Source: Pedosphaera parvula Ellin514
GTDB lineage: Bacteria > Verrucomicrobiota > Verrucomicrobiia > Limisphaerales > Pedosphaeraceae
Reading direction: 5' to 3'
Length of the DNA stretch: 32,038 nucleotides
Assembly: GCF_000172555.1 (NCBI RefSeq)
Contig: NZ_ABOX02000064.1
Location: forward strand, 1-32,038
The position numbers were made by a program, and so were the translations under genes. The notes beneath the pieces are model-generated. The model was not told where the DNA came from, did no database searches, and was given only the letters and a program-made list of their open reading frames with translations. Within the stretch, counting starts at the first letter, position 1, and every line of letters begins with the position of its first letter. Of this stretch, positions 1-8,603 are shown piece after piece.

Positions 1-1
1 C

Positions 2-109
2 CTTAATTTTAAGGCGCGAACGCAGTTTGTCAATATGTATCCCGTAGAAGTGCCGCGTGATACACCCCAGTTGCGTTCTGGCGTTGCAATGCTTCCTGCC
101 AAAGCCTAA
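2..109 (+). CDS. C-terminal tail of an unidentified protein (truncated by window edge)
   Basis: An open frame runs from the window edge to a TAA at 107-109 and ends in ...GVAMLPAKA. About 35 residues are visible, with several Pro and Val residues and no domain I recognise. It lies on the same strand as scpA with 38 bases between them, so it may be the preceding gene of the same cluster. The product cannot be named from this fragment. That it is coding at all rests on the open frame, its orientation and its close spacing to scpA. Confidence 0.45.
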   Translation, partial: LNFKARTQFVNMYPVEVPRDTPQLRSGVAMLPAKA

Positions 110-147
110 GATGGCTTTTCCCGGTTTGCGAGCCGCAGCGGGGTGCA

Positions 148-957
148 ATGGCTGAATATAAAGTCAAATTTGAGGTCTTTGAAGGCCCGCTTGATTTACT
201 CCTTTACCTGATAAGAAAGGAGGAGGTCGACATTTACGATGTCAATTTGACGCAGTTGGCCACTCAATTCATCGAGTATATCGAGGTCATGCGGTTGCTG
301 GATCTTGAAATTGCCGGCGAATTTTTGGTAATGGCTTCCACGCTCATGTATATCAAGAGCAAGGAGTTGTTGCCGGTGGAACAGCAGGTTCAGCCGGAGG
401 GTGAAGATGAGGGAGAGGATCCGCGCTGGGAATTGATCCGCCAATTGGTGGAATACAAGAAATTCAAGGATGCAGCCGCGCAACTGCAAGTCCTGGAAGG
501 CGAACAGGAGAACATTTTCCCGCGCATTCCAATTAAACCCGAGTTTGCGCCTGAAGCTCCCGGCAAACCTGAAGTATCACTTTTCGACCTGGTAAATGCT
601 GTCTCAACCATCCTCCGGCGGATCACAGAACGTGAAGGTGCGACCCGCGACGTATTTGAGGACAGATGGACCGTCAGCGAGAAGATAGAGCTCATCATGA
701 TCCGATTGACCGATCAGCCGAAGGTGCGGTTCTCGGAACTATTTGCAATCGCCATGAGCCGGACGGAAGTGGTGGTTACTTTTCTTGCCGTCCTTGAACT
801 CATCCGGTTGAAGCAATTGGTTTGCACTCAGGACGAGACTTTTGGAGAAATCGACATCACCAAGGCGCTTCCTCCTGCCGAACCTGCTCCGGCAGAGACT
901 GTGGCCACAACGGAACACGGGCTTCCACCCGCTAATGAGCCTGCATCGGGCACTTGA
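148..957 (+). CDS. scpA: Segregation and condensation protein A (ScpA, kleisin)
   Basis: ScpA is the kleisin subunit that, with ScpB, bridges the two heads of the SMC dimer in chromosome condensation and segregation. The N-terminus (KFEVFEGPLDLLLYLIRKEE, residues 6-25) is the classic ScpA opening, followed by the 'VDIYDVNLTQLATQFIEYIE' helix region. The middle (about 85-150) is charged linker. Residues 165-235 (SEKIELIMIRL, VRFSELFAIAMSRTEVVVTFLAVLELIRL) form the C-terminal winged-helix domain that contacts an SMC head. The last 30 residues are a Pro/Ala/Glu-rich tail without family counterpart. Length of 269 aa is normal. The ATG at 148 follows a GGGG stretch and gives the expected N-terminus. 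scpB follows almost at once. Identification is firm. Confidence 0.96.
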   Translation: MAEYKVKFEVFEGPLDLLLYLIRKEEVDIYDVNLTQLATQFIEYIEVMRLLDLEIAGEFLVMASTLMYIKSKELLPVEQQVQPEGEDEGEDPRWELIRQLVEYKKFKDAAAQLQVLEGEQENIFPRIPIKPEFAPEAPGKPEVSLFDLVNAVSTILRRITEREGATRDVFEDRWTVSEKIELIMIRLTDQPKVRFSELFAIAMSRTEVVVTFLAVLELIRLKQLVCTQDETFGEIDITKALPPAEPAPAETVATTEHGLPPANEPASGT

Positions 958-971
958 TTTTCGAAGCTAAC

Positions 972-1736
972 ATGGAACTGAAATTTATACTGGAATCCCT
1001 CCTTTTTTCGGCGCAGAAGCCAATGAGTATCAAAGAGCTTCGCGACGTGCTGGCGACCGCCGCAGCCAATACCGAGGGGGATGAAACGGTCAAGGCTTTC
1101 AAGAAGGTCAAGGAAGAGGAAATGGTTACGACCTTGGAACAGTTGGCCTCTGAACACGAAACGGCAGCCCGAAGTTACCGGCTGGCTTGCATCGCCGGTT
1201 CCTGGCAATTTGTCAGTCAACCGGAATTTGCCCCGTGGTTAAAAGCCTTGGTAGGCCATAAAGCCCGCCCCCCTCGCCTGACCCAACCTGCCCTCGAAAC
1301 TCTTGCCATCATTGCCTATCGCCAACCGCTTACTCGTGCCGAAGTGGAACAAGTCCGCGGAGTTGCCGTGGATGGCGTGGTCGCGACATTGGTGGAACGT
1401 GGATTAATCGAGCAGGTGGGCCGCGCTGAAGTTGTAGGCCGTCCGATCACTTACGGAACCACCCCGCTCTTCCTCGAATATTTCGGCCTGCGCAATTTGG
1501 ATGAATTGCCGGCAGCGGATGAACTGCGCCGGATACCGGTCACAAGACCGGAAGGGTTGGTGACCACCGATCCTAATTTGGCCACTGCACCCACGGAGCA
1601 ACCGGCCCAAGTCGAACTCGCACAGGTTACCGGAGAGGCTGCCCAAACTGCTGTTGAAGCGACCTCCTCCCCGGTGGAACCGCCAACGGAATCCGAAGCA
1701 GAGTCTTCCAAAGCCGAAAACCCGCCTGAATCATGA
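972..1736 (+). CDS. scpB: Segregation and condensation protein B (ScpB)
   Basis: ScpB is the dimeric winged-helix partner of ScpA in the SMC complex. The start is taken as ATG 972 because MELKFILESLLFSAQKPMS matches the usual ScpB opening. An in-frame TTG at 954, overlapping the scpA stop, is possible but less likely. Residues about 1-90 form the first winged helix and about 95-180 the second. The second contains the family-typical segment ALETLAIIAYRQPLTRAEVE followed by RGV..DGVVATLVERGLIE and GRPITYGTTPLFLEYFGL. The last 60 or so residues are an acidic Glu/Pro/Thr-rich tail, which is variable in this family. The stop overlaps the start of pheA by four bases (ATGA), implying translational coupling. 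Confidence 0.95.
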   Translation: MELKFILESLLFSAQKPMSIKELRDVLATAAANTEGDETVKAFKKVKEEEMVTTLEQLASEHETAARSYRLACIAGSWQFVSQPEFAPWLKALVGHKARPPRLTQPALETLAIIAYRQPLTRAEVEQVRGVAVDGVVATLVERGLIEQVGRAEVVGRPITYGTTPLFLEYFGLRNLDELPAADELRRIPVTRPEGLVTTDPNLATAPTEQPAQVELAQVTGEAAQTAVEATSSPVEPPTESEAESSKAENPPES

Positions 1737-2794
1737 ACATCCCCGAGCATCGGAAAGCCATCGACAGCCTCGACGCGCAAATCGTCAAGCTGCTGAACGA
1801 ACGCACGAAGCATGTCTTGGAAATCGGGGATATCAAACTGAAGGCGGGTGAGGAAATTTATGCTCCACACCGCGAGCGCGCTGTCCTGGAACGAATTTGC
1901 AAGCTGAATCATGGCCCAATCACCAATGAATCATTGCGAGCCATTTACCGCGAAGTGATGTCCAGCGCGCTGTCGCTGGAAAAGTCGATGACCATTGCCT
2001 ATCTCGGGCCGGAAGCCACTTTCACCCATCAAGCCGCTATTCGCCGCTTTGGTGCGAGCTTGAAATATTCCGCGCAAAAAACCGTTGCGGATGTTTTTTC
2101 CGAAGTGACGAAGAACCGCGCGGACTATGGAGTCGTGCCGATTGAAAATTCCACCGAAGGCGTGGTCACCCACACGCTGGATATGTTTGTGGATAGTGAC
2201 CTGAAGATCGTCGCACAAATCGTGTTGCCCATTCAGCATTGCCTGGTCAGCACCTGCAAGCGGGAGCAAATCAAAAAGCTTTATTCGCATCCCCAAAGCC
2301 TTGGGCAATGCCGCATTTGGGTACAGACTCATCTGCCGAACGCTGAGATCATCGAAACTTCGTCCAACGCCCGCTCCGCTGAGTTCGCGGCGAAGGAAAA
2401 GAATTCCGCTGCGATCGCCGGCTCATTGGCTGCCGAACATTACGGTTTGCGCATTCTGGAAAGCGACATTCAAGACAACTCGGCGAATGCAACTCGGTTC
2501 CTGGTCCTGGGCCGTCAATGCAGCCCGCCGACGGGCAAGGATCGTACGAGCATCATGCTGAGTCTCAGTCATGAAGTGGGTGCCTTATACAAAGCTCTCG
2601 CTGCCTTTCGCCGGTTCAAGTTGAACATGACGAAGATCGAGTCACGCCCCAGCAAGCGCAAAGCCTGGGAATACTATTTCTTCGTCGATTGCGAAGGCCA
2701 CAAGGAGGACAAACGCGTGGCCAAAGCCATCGTGGAGTTGCAGAAGGAATGCAATTTCGTGAAGGTGCTTGGGTCGTATCCGAACGGGGATTAG
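1733..2794 (+). CDS. pheA: Bifunctional chorismate mutase / prephenate dehydratase (P-protein)
   Basis: Converts chorismate to prephenate and then to phenylpyruvate, the committed route to phenylalanine, in the cytoplasm. Residues 1-85 are an AroQ-type chorismate mutase helix bundle (IDSLDAQIVKLLNERTKHVLE, then R-E-R-A-V-L-E-R-I). Residues about 86-265 are prephenate dehydratase, starting IAYLGPEATFTHQAA, with the signature VVPIENSTEGVVTHTLD and the late N-A-T-R-F motif. Residues about 272-350 are an ACT regulatory domain with GALYKAL and IESRPSK, the elements that bind phenylalanine in feedback-regulated enzymes, so allosteric inhibition is likely. At 353 aa it is the usual length. The start overlaps the scpB stop. 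The stop overlaps the stop of the opposing gene by four bases. Confidence 0.96.
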   Translation: MNIPEHRKAIDSLDAQIVKLLNERTKHVLEIGDIKLKAGEEIYAPHRERAVLERICKLNHGPITNESLRAIYREVMSSALSLEKSMTIAYLGPEATFTHQAAIRRFGASLKYSAQKTVADVFSEVTKNRADYGVVPIENSTEGVVTHTLDMFVDSDLKIVAQIVLPIQHCLVSTCKREQIKKLYSHPQSLGQCRIWVQTHLPNAEIIETSSNARSAEFAAKEKNSAAIAGSLAAEHYGLRILESDIQDNSANATRFLVLGRQCSPPTGKDRTSIMLSLSHEVGALYKALAAFRRFKLNMTKIESRPSKRKAWEYYFFVDCEGHKEDKRVAKAIVELQKECNFVKVLGSYPNGD

Positions 2795-3474
2795 GGCATC
2801 ATTGGACTAGGCGGGCGGTTCGGGACCGGCGGAACGGGAAGCTGATTCCCCGGGTAAAAAGTAGTCGGTGGAAGTGGAGGGGAATAATTATGGAGGCTAG
2901 TGTCGCGCCCCAGTTCCATCCCTACATCCACCACTACACTTGGTGGATTTGTTTGAGGGCCTATCCCCGGTTGCGGATTTGCTGGAAGCTGTGGGGCACT
3001 CACTGGAACAGATTTTGCAAACTGCTTTTTCGTTAAACGCAGAACCTTCATATCAGGCATCAGCAAAGTGCCATACTGACCTGACAAAGCTCCAGGCATG
3101 TCGTAGTAAGCAAACCCATCGAAGCTAAATGTCGCGGAAGAGAAACGGTTGGTGGCAAGGAGATGATTGAACATTGCCTGCATGCTGATTACCTGCTGAT
3201 TTCTACCAAAACCGTGATTGGACAAGTATACACTTTTAAACCTGGTAATCATCTGCTGACGCCTGGCTTTCAAAGACTGCACGTAGGAAACTGGAACATT
3301 GGTGCAGACCTCCAATGTCATGTCCCCTTGGATCGAGGTGTTCACAGAACCGCCCAGAGCCGTGCTGGAGAGACCGCCCAAAATCGTAGTGCCTTTTTCG
3401 TCAGCGTGTAGCTGGAATGGCGACGCCAACACAGCCATCGCGACCAGAAGCAATATTTTAAATGAATTTTTCAT
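2791..3474 (-). CDS. Secreted protein of unknown function, Pro-rich C-terminus
   Basis: The N-terminus (KNSFKILLLVAMAVLASPFQ, then LHA-DEK) is a clear Sec signal peptide with a likely cleavage after LHA at about residue 24. The mature part (about 30-150) has no domain I recognise. The last 70 residues are rich in Pro, including PPLPPTTFYPG and PVPPVPNRPPSP, suggesting an extended periplasmic or surface tail. The protein has a single Cys after the signal region. The ATG at 3472-3474 is preceded by AAGG with almost no spacer, so the ribosome site is poor, but the signal peptide supports this start. It is divergent from kdsD across 97 bases and convergent with pheA. Confidence 0.75.
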   Translation of the reverse strand: MKNSFKILLLVAMAVLASPFQLHADEKGTTILGGLSSTALGGSVNTSIQGDMTLEVCTNVPVSYVQSLKARRQQMITRFKSVYLSNHGFGRNQQVISMQAMFNHLLATNRFSSATFSFDGFAYYDMPGALSGQYGTLLMPDMKVLRLTKKQFAKSVPVSAPQLPANPQPGIGPQTNPPSVVVDVGMELGRDTSLHNYSPPLPPTTFYPGNQLPVPPVPNRPPSPMMP

Positions 3475-3571
3475 CCTTCAGCGCGGCAACTTTAGGCATC
3501 TTCCATGTCTTCAGCAAGCAGTTTTCTGGTTCATGATTGCAACCGGGACGGCGTATTGGCATTCTAATTCC

Positions 3572-4543
3572 ATGAGTCATCTTGCCCGGGCTCGGGAAGT
3601 TTTTGATATCGAACTGGCGGCGCTGAAAGGCGTGCGCAATCTGCTCGACGAATCATTTGATCAAGCGGTGGAACTGGTCGTCGATACGTTGCGTCGGCGC
3701 GGGAAAATCATCGTCGTTGGCATCGGCAAATCAGGAGCGATTGGACGCAAGATCGCCGCCACACTTTCCAGCACCGGCTCGACGAGCGTTGTGTTAAATA
3801 GCGTCGATGCGGTGCATGGCGATCTGGGCATTGTCAATGATGGGGACTTGATTTTGGCGCTCAGTTATTCTGGTGAATCGGAGGAGTTGCTCAATTTGAT
3901 GCCGGCCTTGAAGAGATTTTCCGTGAAGTTGATCTCGATTACTGGTGTGCCTAAATCATCCCTGGCCCGCTACAGCGATGTTGTTCTGAACGTCAAGGTT
4001 GCCAAGGAAGCCTGCCCTTTCAATCTCGCGCCGACCTCCAGCACGACGGTGACATTGGTAATGGGAGATGCTCTCGCGATGGCGGTGTTACAAGCACGCG
4101 GATTCAAAAAACAGGACTTTGCCAGGCGACATCCGGCTGGAGCCATTGGCCGCGCCATGCTCCTGAAAGTGGGAGAAATCATGCGCACGGGTCAACGTAA
4201 TGCCGTCGCACAGGAAACGCTCGCGGTGAAGGAAGCATTGATGGTGATGACGCGCGCGAAGACGGGCAGCTTGAGCGTGGTCAATTCCAAAGGGAAGTTG
4301 GTCGGGGTATTTACTGACGGCGACTTCCGACGTCACATGGCCACAAATAATGACCTGCTCTCGCAACCGGTTAAAACGGTGATGACCCGTAATCCCATTT
4401 GCATTCGGGATGAAGCATTGGCGCAAGAGGCCTTGAAAATTTTTAACGAGCGCAATATCGACGATTTGATCGTGGTCAACGCCAGACGCGAGCCAGTGGG
4501 CTTGATTGATTCACAAGATTTGCCAAAGCTAAAGCTGATGTGA
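3572..4543 (+). CDS. kdsD: D-arabinose-5-phosphate isomerase (KdsD/KpsF/GutQ family)
   Basis: Interconverts ribulose-5-phosphate and arabinose-5-phosphate, the first step towards Kdo for lipopolysaccharide. Residues about 35-165 form a SIS sugar-isomerase domain with VVGIGKSGAIGRK, VHGDLG, SYSGESEE and KEACPFNLAPTSSTT. RRHPAGAIGR carries the expected conserved His (about residue 187). Two CBS domains follow (about 200-260 and 270-322), with FTDGDFRR and VKTVMTRNP. From ATG 3572 the protein is 323 aa and opens with MSHLARAREVF, close to E. coli KdsD (328 aa). An in-frame ATG at 3533 would add 13 residues. The longer open frame back to 3299 runs antisense into the neighbouring gene and is not credible as coding. 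No kdsA, kdsB or kdsC lies nearby. Confidence 0.94.
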   Translation: MSHLARAREVFDIELAALKGVRNLLDESFDQAVELVVDTLRRRGKIIVVGIGKSGAIGRKIAATLSSTGSTSVVLNSVDAVHGDLGIVNDGDLILALSYSGESEELLNLMPALKRFSVKLISITGVPKSSLARYSDVVLNVKVAKEACPFNLAPTSSTTVTLVMGDALAMAVLQARGFKKQDFARRHPAGAIGRAMLLKVGEIMRTGQRNAVAQETLAVKEALMVMTRAKTGSLSVVNSKGKLVGVFTDGDFRRHMATNNDLLSQPVKTVMTRNPICIRDEALAQEALKIFNERNIDDLIVVNARREPVGLIDSQDLPKLKLM

Positions 4544-4603
4544 ACTCAGCCAGGGACCGCGCGTCACTCTCCACGCAATGGCATTTCATCAGAACGGAAA
4601 ACC

Positions 4604-5389
4604 ATGAAGAAGACAGTTTATTTATTGCTTGCCGTTGCCACAGCACTCACTTTTACATCCTGCTCGACCATGAAGAAGCAAGCAACTGCACCTGCGAAAC
4701 CCAACATCGAGAATCTGACAGCAAAGAAAAGTTCGCAAACTTTCAAGACCGATTACCTGCTCTATTTGCCAAAGGACTATAAGGCAAGTTCGAGGAAGAA
4801 GTGGCCGGCAATCGTATTTCTACATGGCTCAGGCGAGCGTGGAACAAACATTTGGAAAGCCACCACTCATGGGCCGACCAAATACATCGAGAAAAACCCC
4901 GATTTCCCTTTCATCCTGATCACCCCGCTCTGCCCCGCCGGGCACAAGTGGTCGGATGACGTCGTGTTGGGCATTCTCGATCAGGTTATCGACAAATACA
5001 ACGTGGACACCAACCGGGTTTACCTGACTGGCTTAAGCATGGGCGGTTATGGCACCTGGAGTTTGGCAACTACTTATCCCGAGCGGTTTGCTGCGGTCGC
5101 GCCCATTTGTGGGGGTGAAGGAAACATTGGCGTGGTGTTATCGATGATGGACAAGGAGAAAAAGCCTGCGCTCCTGAACTTGCCAGTCTGGGCTTTTCAC
5201 GGAGGTAAGGATAATGTTGTTTCCCTCGAAGAATCAGAGCGGATGGTGAAGATTTTGAAAAAGGCTGGTTGCAAGGATGTGGAGTTAACCATCTATCCTG
5301 AAGCGACTCATAATTCCTGGACGGCGACCTACGATAATCCGAAGCTTTACGAGTGGTTTTTGGAGCACAAGCGCTCAGCGTCAAATTAG
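4604..5389 (+). CDS. Lipoprotein serine hydrolase (alpha/beta-hydrolase, esterase-like)
   Basis: A predicted lipoprotein: MKKTVYLLLAVATALTFTSC gives a lipobox with the Cys at residue 20. The mature part is an alpha/beta hydrolase. VFLHGSGERGTN (around 70-80) is the oxyanion loop, GLSMGG (143-148) is the nucleophile elbow with Ser145, the acid is probably Asp203 in GGKDN, and the His is probably His236 in EATHNSW. All three triad residues are present, so it should be active. Family relatives are prolyl-oligopeptidase-like esterases, feruloyl or acetyl esterases and phospholipase/carboxylesterases that often act on plant polysaccharide decorations. The exact substrate cannot be read from sequence. 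It is 60 bases downstream of kdsD on the same strand. Confidence 0.88.
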   Translation: MKKTVYLLLAVATALTFTSCSTMKKQATAPAKPNIENLTAKKSSQTFKTDYLLYLPKDYKASSRKKWPAIVFLHGSGERGTNIWKATTHGPTKYIEKNPDFPFILITPLCPAGHKWSDDVVLGILDQVIDKYNVDTNRVYLTGLSMGGYGTWSLATTYPERFAAVAPICGGEGNIGVVLSMMDKEKKPALLNLPVWAFHGGKDNVVSLEESERMVKILKKAGCKDVELTIYPEATHNSWTATYDNPKLYEWFLEHKRSASN

Positions 5390-5405
5390 GCCGGAATCCA
5401 ACTTA

Positions 5406-6314
5406 CTATTCGTAAATTGAAAATTGATTTGTTCTTTGCACACCCATTCTCTGTGCAGCAGCCGGATCTATCTTGCTCAATGCAACAGCCGCCGGGTTAA
5501 AGGCCCATTTATTTGATGCAATTTCCATGAGTCTGGGAACAGCCGGACGAGCCTTCTCCCCCAGTTCTCCCAACGACTGAATCGCAAGATGTTGAAGCGA
5601 GCTATCTGATAGTATGTCGACGAGCGCTGGCACAACCAAATCGGCTTCTGAGGGAAATCGCGAAAGCATGCCGACAGCAACAGCTCGCACATTAGGATCA
5701 GGATCTTTCAACCCCGTCAACACGACCTGGATCACTCCATTGCTGCCTTGGCGCCTGTAACCCAAATCGAGCAGAGCGGTTTTACGTAATTCAGCATTAT
5801 TGTTGGTTGCCATTTGCAACAAAATCGGAATGGCGGTTTCGTTATCAAAATTCATCAAGAGGTTGAGTGAATGATTAGCCAAGGAAGGATTGGTTAAAAG
5901 CCTCGTTAATTCGGGAATCGCGGGCTTAGCCTTCGAACCCAGTGCCTGTAAAGCCAGCCCTGCGTGCCACCGTTCATCCGCCGTGGTAGTGAATTTATTT
6001 TTAATGAAAGAAAGACGGTTTAAGGATGTCGCCAGTCTATAGCGAAAACTGGAATCGCTGGCCTGGAGTCGTTGCATCAGCATGGGGATGGCATTCGTGC
6101 CCATGTTGTAAACGGCATTATCAGCATTGTTTTTCAAAACCCGTCTTTTATCTGAATTAGAAACGGGCGCAGACAAATTCCCATAGTCACTGAGCCAGGC
6201 GCTCAGGTTTCGGCCTTGGAAACTTGGCTCTTTCGTGCGCAATCCAAGGTAGACAACGAAGAAGCTGATAATCCCCACTAAAATGCAGCGCGCAATGTGA
6301 GAGCGTTTCCTCAT
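5406..6314 (-). CDS. Membrane-anchored HEAT-repeat protein
   Basis: One membrane segment near the N-terminus (CILVGIISFFVVYLGL, about residues 11-26) is followed by an F-x-G-R-N-L-S-A-W-L motif and then helical HEAT repeats to the C-terminus. Examples of repeat cores are AVYNMGTNAIPMLMQRL, ALGSKAKPAIPELTRLL, NETAIPILLQMA, DPDPNVRAVAVGMLSRF and ELGEKARPAVPRLMEIA. HEAT arrays are protein-binding scaffolds, and this one would face the periplasm if the anchor is uncleaved. No catalytic residues are evident. It is paralogous to the upstream gene (6387-7331), with the same N-terminal layout and the shared MGTNAIP repeat, and the two are 55 bases apart on one strand. The start at 6314 gives the membrane anchor directly. 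Confidence 0.8.
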   Translation of the reverse strand: MRKRSHIARCILVGIISFFVVYLGLRTKEPSFQGRNLSAWLSDYGNLSAPVSNSDKRRVLKNNADNAVYNMGTNAIPMLMQRLQASDSSFRYRLATSLNRLSFIKNKFTTTADERWHAGLALQALGSKAKPAIPELTRLLTNPSLANHSLNLLMNFDNETAIPILLQMATNNNAELRKTALLDLGYRRQGSNGVIQVVLTGLKDPDPNVRAVAVGMLSRFPSEADLVVPALVDILSDSSLQHLAIQSLGELGEKARPAVPRLMEIASNKWAFNPAAVALSKIDPAAAQRMGVQRTNQFSIYE

Positions 6315-6386
6315 AAGAGGAATGTATACTACCGAACGTTACAGGCCAGCCTGTTTCACCGCACGTAGCGTTTAGCCCTGAAGCAG

Positions 6387-7331
6387 TCATTTGGGATCCT
6401 CAGACTCCTTAATTCCTAATTTCGAAGCTGTTTCAAGATCAATCTGAATCAGCGCTGTGTTCGCCCTGGCGCGCACGATTGGATCAGGACTGGACAGCGC
6501 ATTTGTTAACAACGGAATAGCTTCGCGGGCGTCACTCTTAAACTGTCCGAGCGCAGTGATCGATGAAGCCTGGACCATCCAACCCGAAGTTGTGCTTTGT
6601 AAATTGGTAATCAGCGCTGGCACCACCAGTCGAGGCTCGAAGCGGAGCCAACCGAGGGCAAGAATCGCTTTTGAGCGAATGAGCCGATTGGTTTCCTGCA
6701 GAACCTTGAGCAAAGGCACCGTTGCGACTTGTGCATGGATGGAGAATGTTGCCAATTCCTGTGGAGAAACATTGCTGTGTTCCAAGTCATAGAAAACTCC
6801 GTACCGAATGAGGCCGTCAATCGCCTTGGATTTGATTTCAAAGTTATTATTTGCAAGAGCCTGGGCCAGTGCCCCCACCCCTTCCGTTCCAATATGCACC
6901 AGTGCCTGGCCGACAAATCCATCTTTGTCTCTTTGGGCCAATCGGGAAAGTGCGGGAACTGCAGATCTGGCTTCCGGGCCAAGGACAGCAAAACCTTCCG
7001 CTGCCATGGCGCGTTCATTCGAAGCGAGTGGGAAATTGAAGCGCACCCAGGACTGCCTGTCGGTCCATCCGATCAACTGCAATTTAAAACTGGAATCCTC
7101 GGCGCTCATTAATTTGAGCAACTTGGGAATCGCGTTCGTTCCCATTTCATGAACCGCCGTCCGCGCTTGTTTTTCCATTGCGGGGTCCGGGTTGCTGAGT
7201 TCCACCAACCAGGCACTCAGAGACTTTCCGGCATAACGCGGTTCTCTGTCTTGGAAAGCCTTAAGGCCCAACACGACAATGACAGGTGTCAGGCAAAGGC
7301 AAATCACAATCATCGACCACCGCTTATGCAT
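6387..7331 (-). CDS. Membrane-anchored HEAT-repeat protein, paralogue of the next gene
   Basis: The start is taken as ATG 7331 (MHKRWSMIVICLCL), which puts the membrane segment at about residues 6-25. A TTG at 7361 would add ten residues. After the anchor comes Y-A-G-K-S-L-S-A-W-L-V-E-L, an N-terminal motif shared with the neighbour at 5406-6314. HEAT repeats follow: AVHEMGTNAIPKLLKLM, VLGPEARSAVPALSRLA, FEPRLVVPALITNLQ, FKSDAREAIPLLTNAL and SPDPIVRARANTALIQID. Expected role is a scaffold or binding surface at the membrane. No enzyme domain is seen. Close similarity in layout to the following gene suggests a tandem duplication. Partners are unknown. Confidence 0.78.
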   Translation of the reverse strand: MHKRWSMIVICLCLTPVIVVLGLKAFQDREPRYAGKSLSAWLVELSNPDPAMEKQARTAVHEMGTNAIPKLLKLMSAEDSSFKLQLIGWTDRQSWVRFNFPLASNERAMAAEGFAVLGPEARSAVPALSRLAQRDKDGFVGQALVHIGTEGVGALAQALANNNFEIKSKAIDGLIRYGVFYDLEHSNVSPQELATFSIHAQVATVPLLKVLQETNRLIRSKAILALGWLRFEPRLVVPALITNLQSTTSGWMVQASSITALGQFKSDAREAIPLLTNALSSPDPIVRARANTALIQIDLETASKLGIKESEDPK

Positions 7332-7416
7332 CAACTCAAAGCTATCGCAAGCTCCGGACAAAGAGAAGTCCCGTCAGTGTTCGTCAACTCCCTCGGTTGT
7401 GTGTAGGATTGCGTTC

Positions 7417-7725
7417 ATGAATCAGCGACTTCTAAAACAAGTGATCCTGTTCGGACTGCTTTATTACGTCGTTTATCTCTGTCTCAATGGACTTATCATC
7501 CTGCTGAGTCACATTCCTCCCAAAGCATTCAATTTGGATCCGTTGATTTTGGCGTTGTACAACATCGAGGTGCTTCTCGCATGGCCAAGGTTTCTGTTAC
7601 GTAGGCTTTGGCCTGCGGCAAGCAACCCGCCTTTTTTCGGCATTATACTTACGGTGGTCAACTGCCTAGTTTGGGGATGGCTGCTGACTGGCTTTAAAGC
7701 ATTGTGGACAAAAGTCAGAACATAA
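7417..7725 (+). CDS. Small membrane protein of unknown function (102 aa)
   Basis: ATG 7417 is preceded by AGGA about eight bases upstream, a usable ribosome site. The open frame extends further 5' but that part lies antisense to the HEAT gene and is unlikely to be translated. Two or three hydrophobic stretches are visible: residues 9-31 (FGLLYYVVYLCLNGLIILLS), about 40-55, and 75-95 (GIILTVVNCLVWGWLLTGF). No family is recognised. It is divergent from the HEAT pair and convergent with the pseudopilin gene. It is supported by start context and membrane pattern rather than homology. Confidence 0.6.
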   Translation: MNQRLLKQVILFGLLYYVVYLCLNGLIILLSHIPPKAFNLDPLILALYNIEVLLAWPRFLLRRLWPAASNPPFFGIILTVVNCLVWGWLLTGFKALWTKVRT

Positions 7726-7744
7726 ACCTAAAATAAAAATGCCG

Positions 7745-8455
7745 TTACTTCACCGATTCCACATGCCAGTCAAAGAAAAGCTGGTTCCGCACAACGCCGT
7801 GCACTTTGTTCATCGGGATTAGACTGAAGTAGAGACCGCCGGGAAAGGCGTTTTGCTGGTCGGCATCCGTGATGGCCATGCTGGTGGAAGGGCTTTTTAT
7901 CTCAGCCACTTTTTTCGGTGGCTCATCGGGACCTGGGGGCAGGCGATAAAATGGACTGGAATAAGGGTAACCAAAGGGACGAGTGACAATGTCGGTAATC
8001 ACGTTGGTCACCTCGGCGCTGAGTAGATAAGAAACGGGACGGATCAAGGACTCAGGCGGTTGTCCCGGCTGTTCATGGCATTGGAGCAGTCCGGTTGGAC
8101 AAATCGCGACCTGGCCGGTGCAGACGTTCGGTGACGGGGCAGGCAGGCTTAGATAAGGAGCAAGGTAATAAAGCATGCGCTCGGTCTCGTTATTGTAGGT
8201 GTAATAAAGCCCCTGCCACATGGGGCCGGGAAGTTGGTCGCCGTTGTCGCCCACGTACATGTGAATGGCGAGAGAAAGCTGTTTGAGATTGCTCGTGCAT
8301 TGTGTTTGCGTCGCCTTTTGTTTGCCTTTCAACAAAGCAGGCAAGAGGAGCGCTGCAAGAATGGCGATGATGGCAATGACTACCAACAACTCGGTGAGAG
8401 TAAATGCAATGTGTCCCTTTGACTTTTTCAAATCAGATTTTGTTCCCGCTGCCAT
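7745..8455 (-). CDS. Prepilin-type N-terminal cleavage/methylation domain protein (pseudopilin)
   Basis: A type II secretion / type IV pilus-like pseudopilin of the kind found in many copies in Planctomycetes and Verrucomicrobia. After an 18-residue positively charged leader comes [20 protein letters not shown], the hydrophobic assembly helix with Glu at position +5. It continues into [25 protein letters not shown], a typical verrucomicrobial continuation. The C-terminus ends with [20 protein letters not shown], a degenerate form of the usual H-G-G-x-x-N-x-x-F-x-D-G-H-V motif. The residue before the cleavage point is Ala (GHIA-FTLTE) rather than the normal Gly, which is unusual. GAGGG lies about eight bases before ATG 8455, a good ribosome site. 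It would be exported and processed by a PilD-type peptidase. Confidence 0.88.
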   Translation of the reverse strand: MAAGTKSDLKKSKGHIAFTLTELLVVIAIIAILAALLLPALLKGKQKATQTQCTSNLKQLSLAIHMYVGDNGDQLPGPMWQGLYYTYNNETERMLYYLAPYLSLPAPSPNVCTGQVAICPTGLLQCHEQPGQPPESLIRPVSYLLSAEVTNVITDIVTRPFGYPYSSPFYRLPPGPDEPPKKVAEIKSPSTSMAITDADQQNAFPGGLYFSLIPMNKVHGVVRNQLFFDWHVESVK

Positions 8456-8603
8456 AGAATTACCCTCTTACTTGAAGGCGTGAGCATCGTGCCTACCCCT
8501 CTGGAAGGCAAGAAGATACTCCCACGACATAATGAACTAACACCAATTGACAGCATTGGTTGCGCTGTTATGGTTGCGACCTCCAAATATGGAGAACCAG
8601 AGG

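Noticed and set aside
3299-3571. N-terminal extension of kdsD
   Set aside because: Antisense to the signal-peptide gene at 2791-3474, and the family N-terminus begins at ATG 3572.
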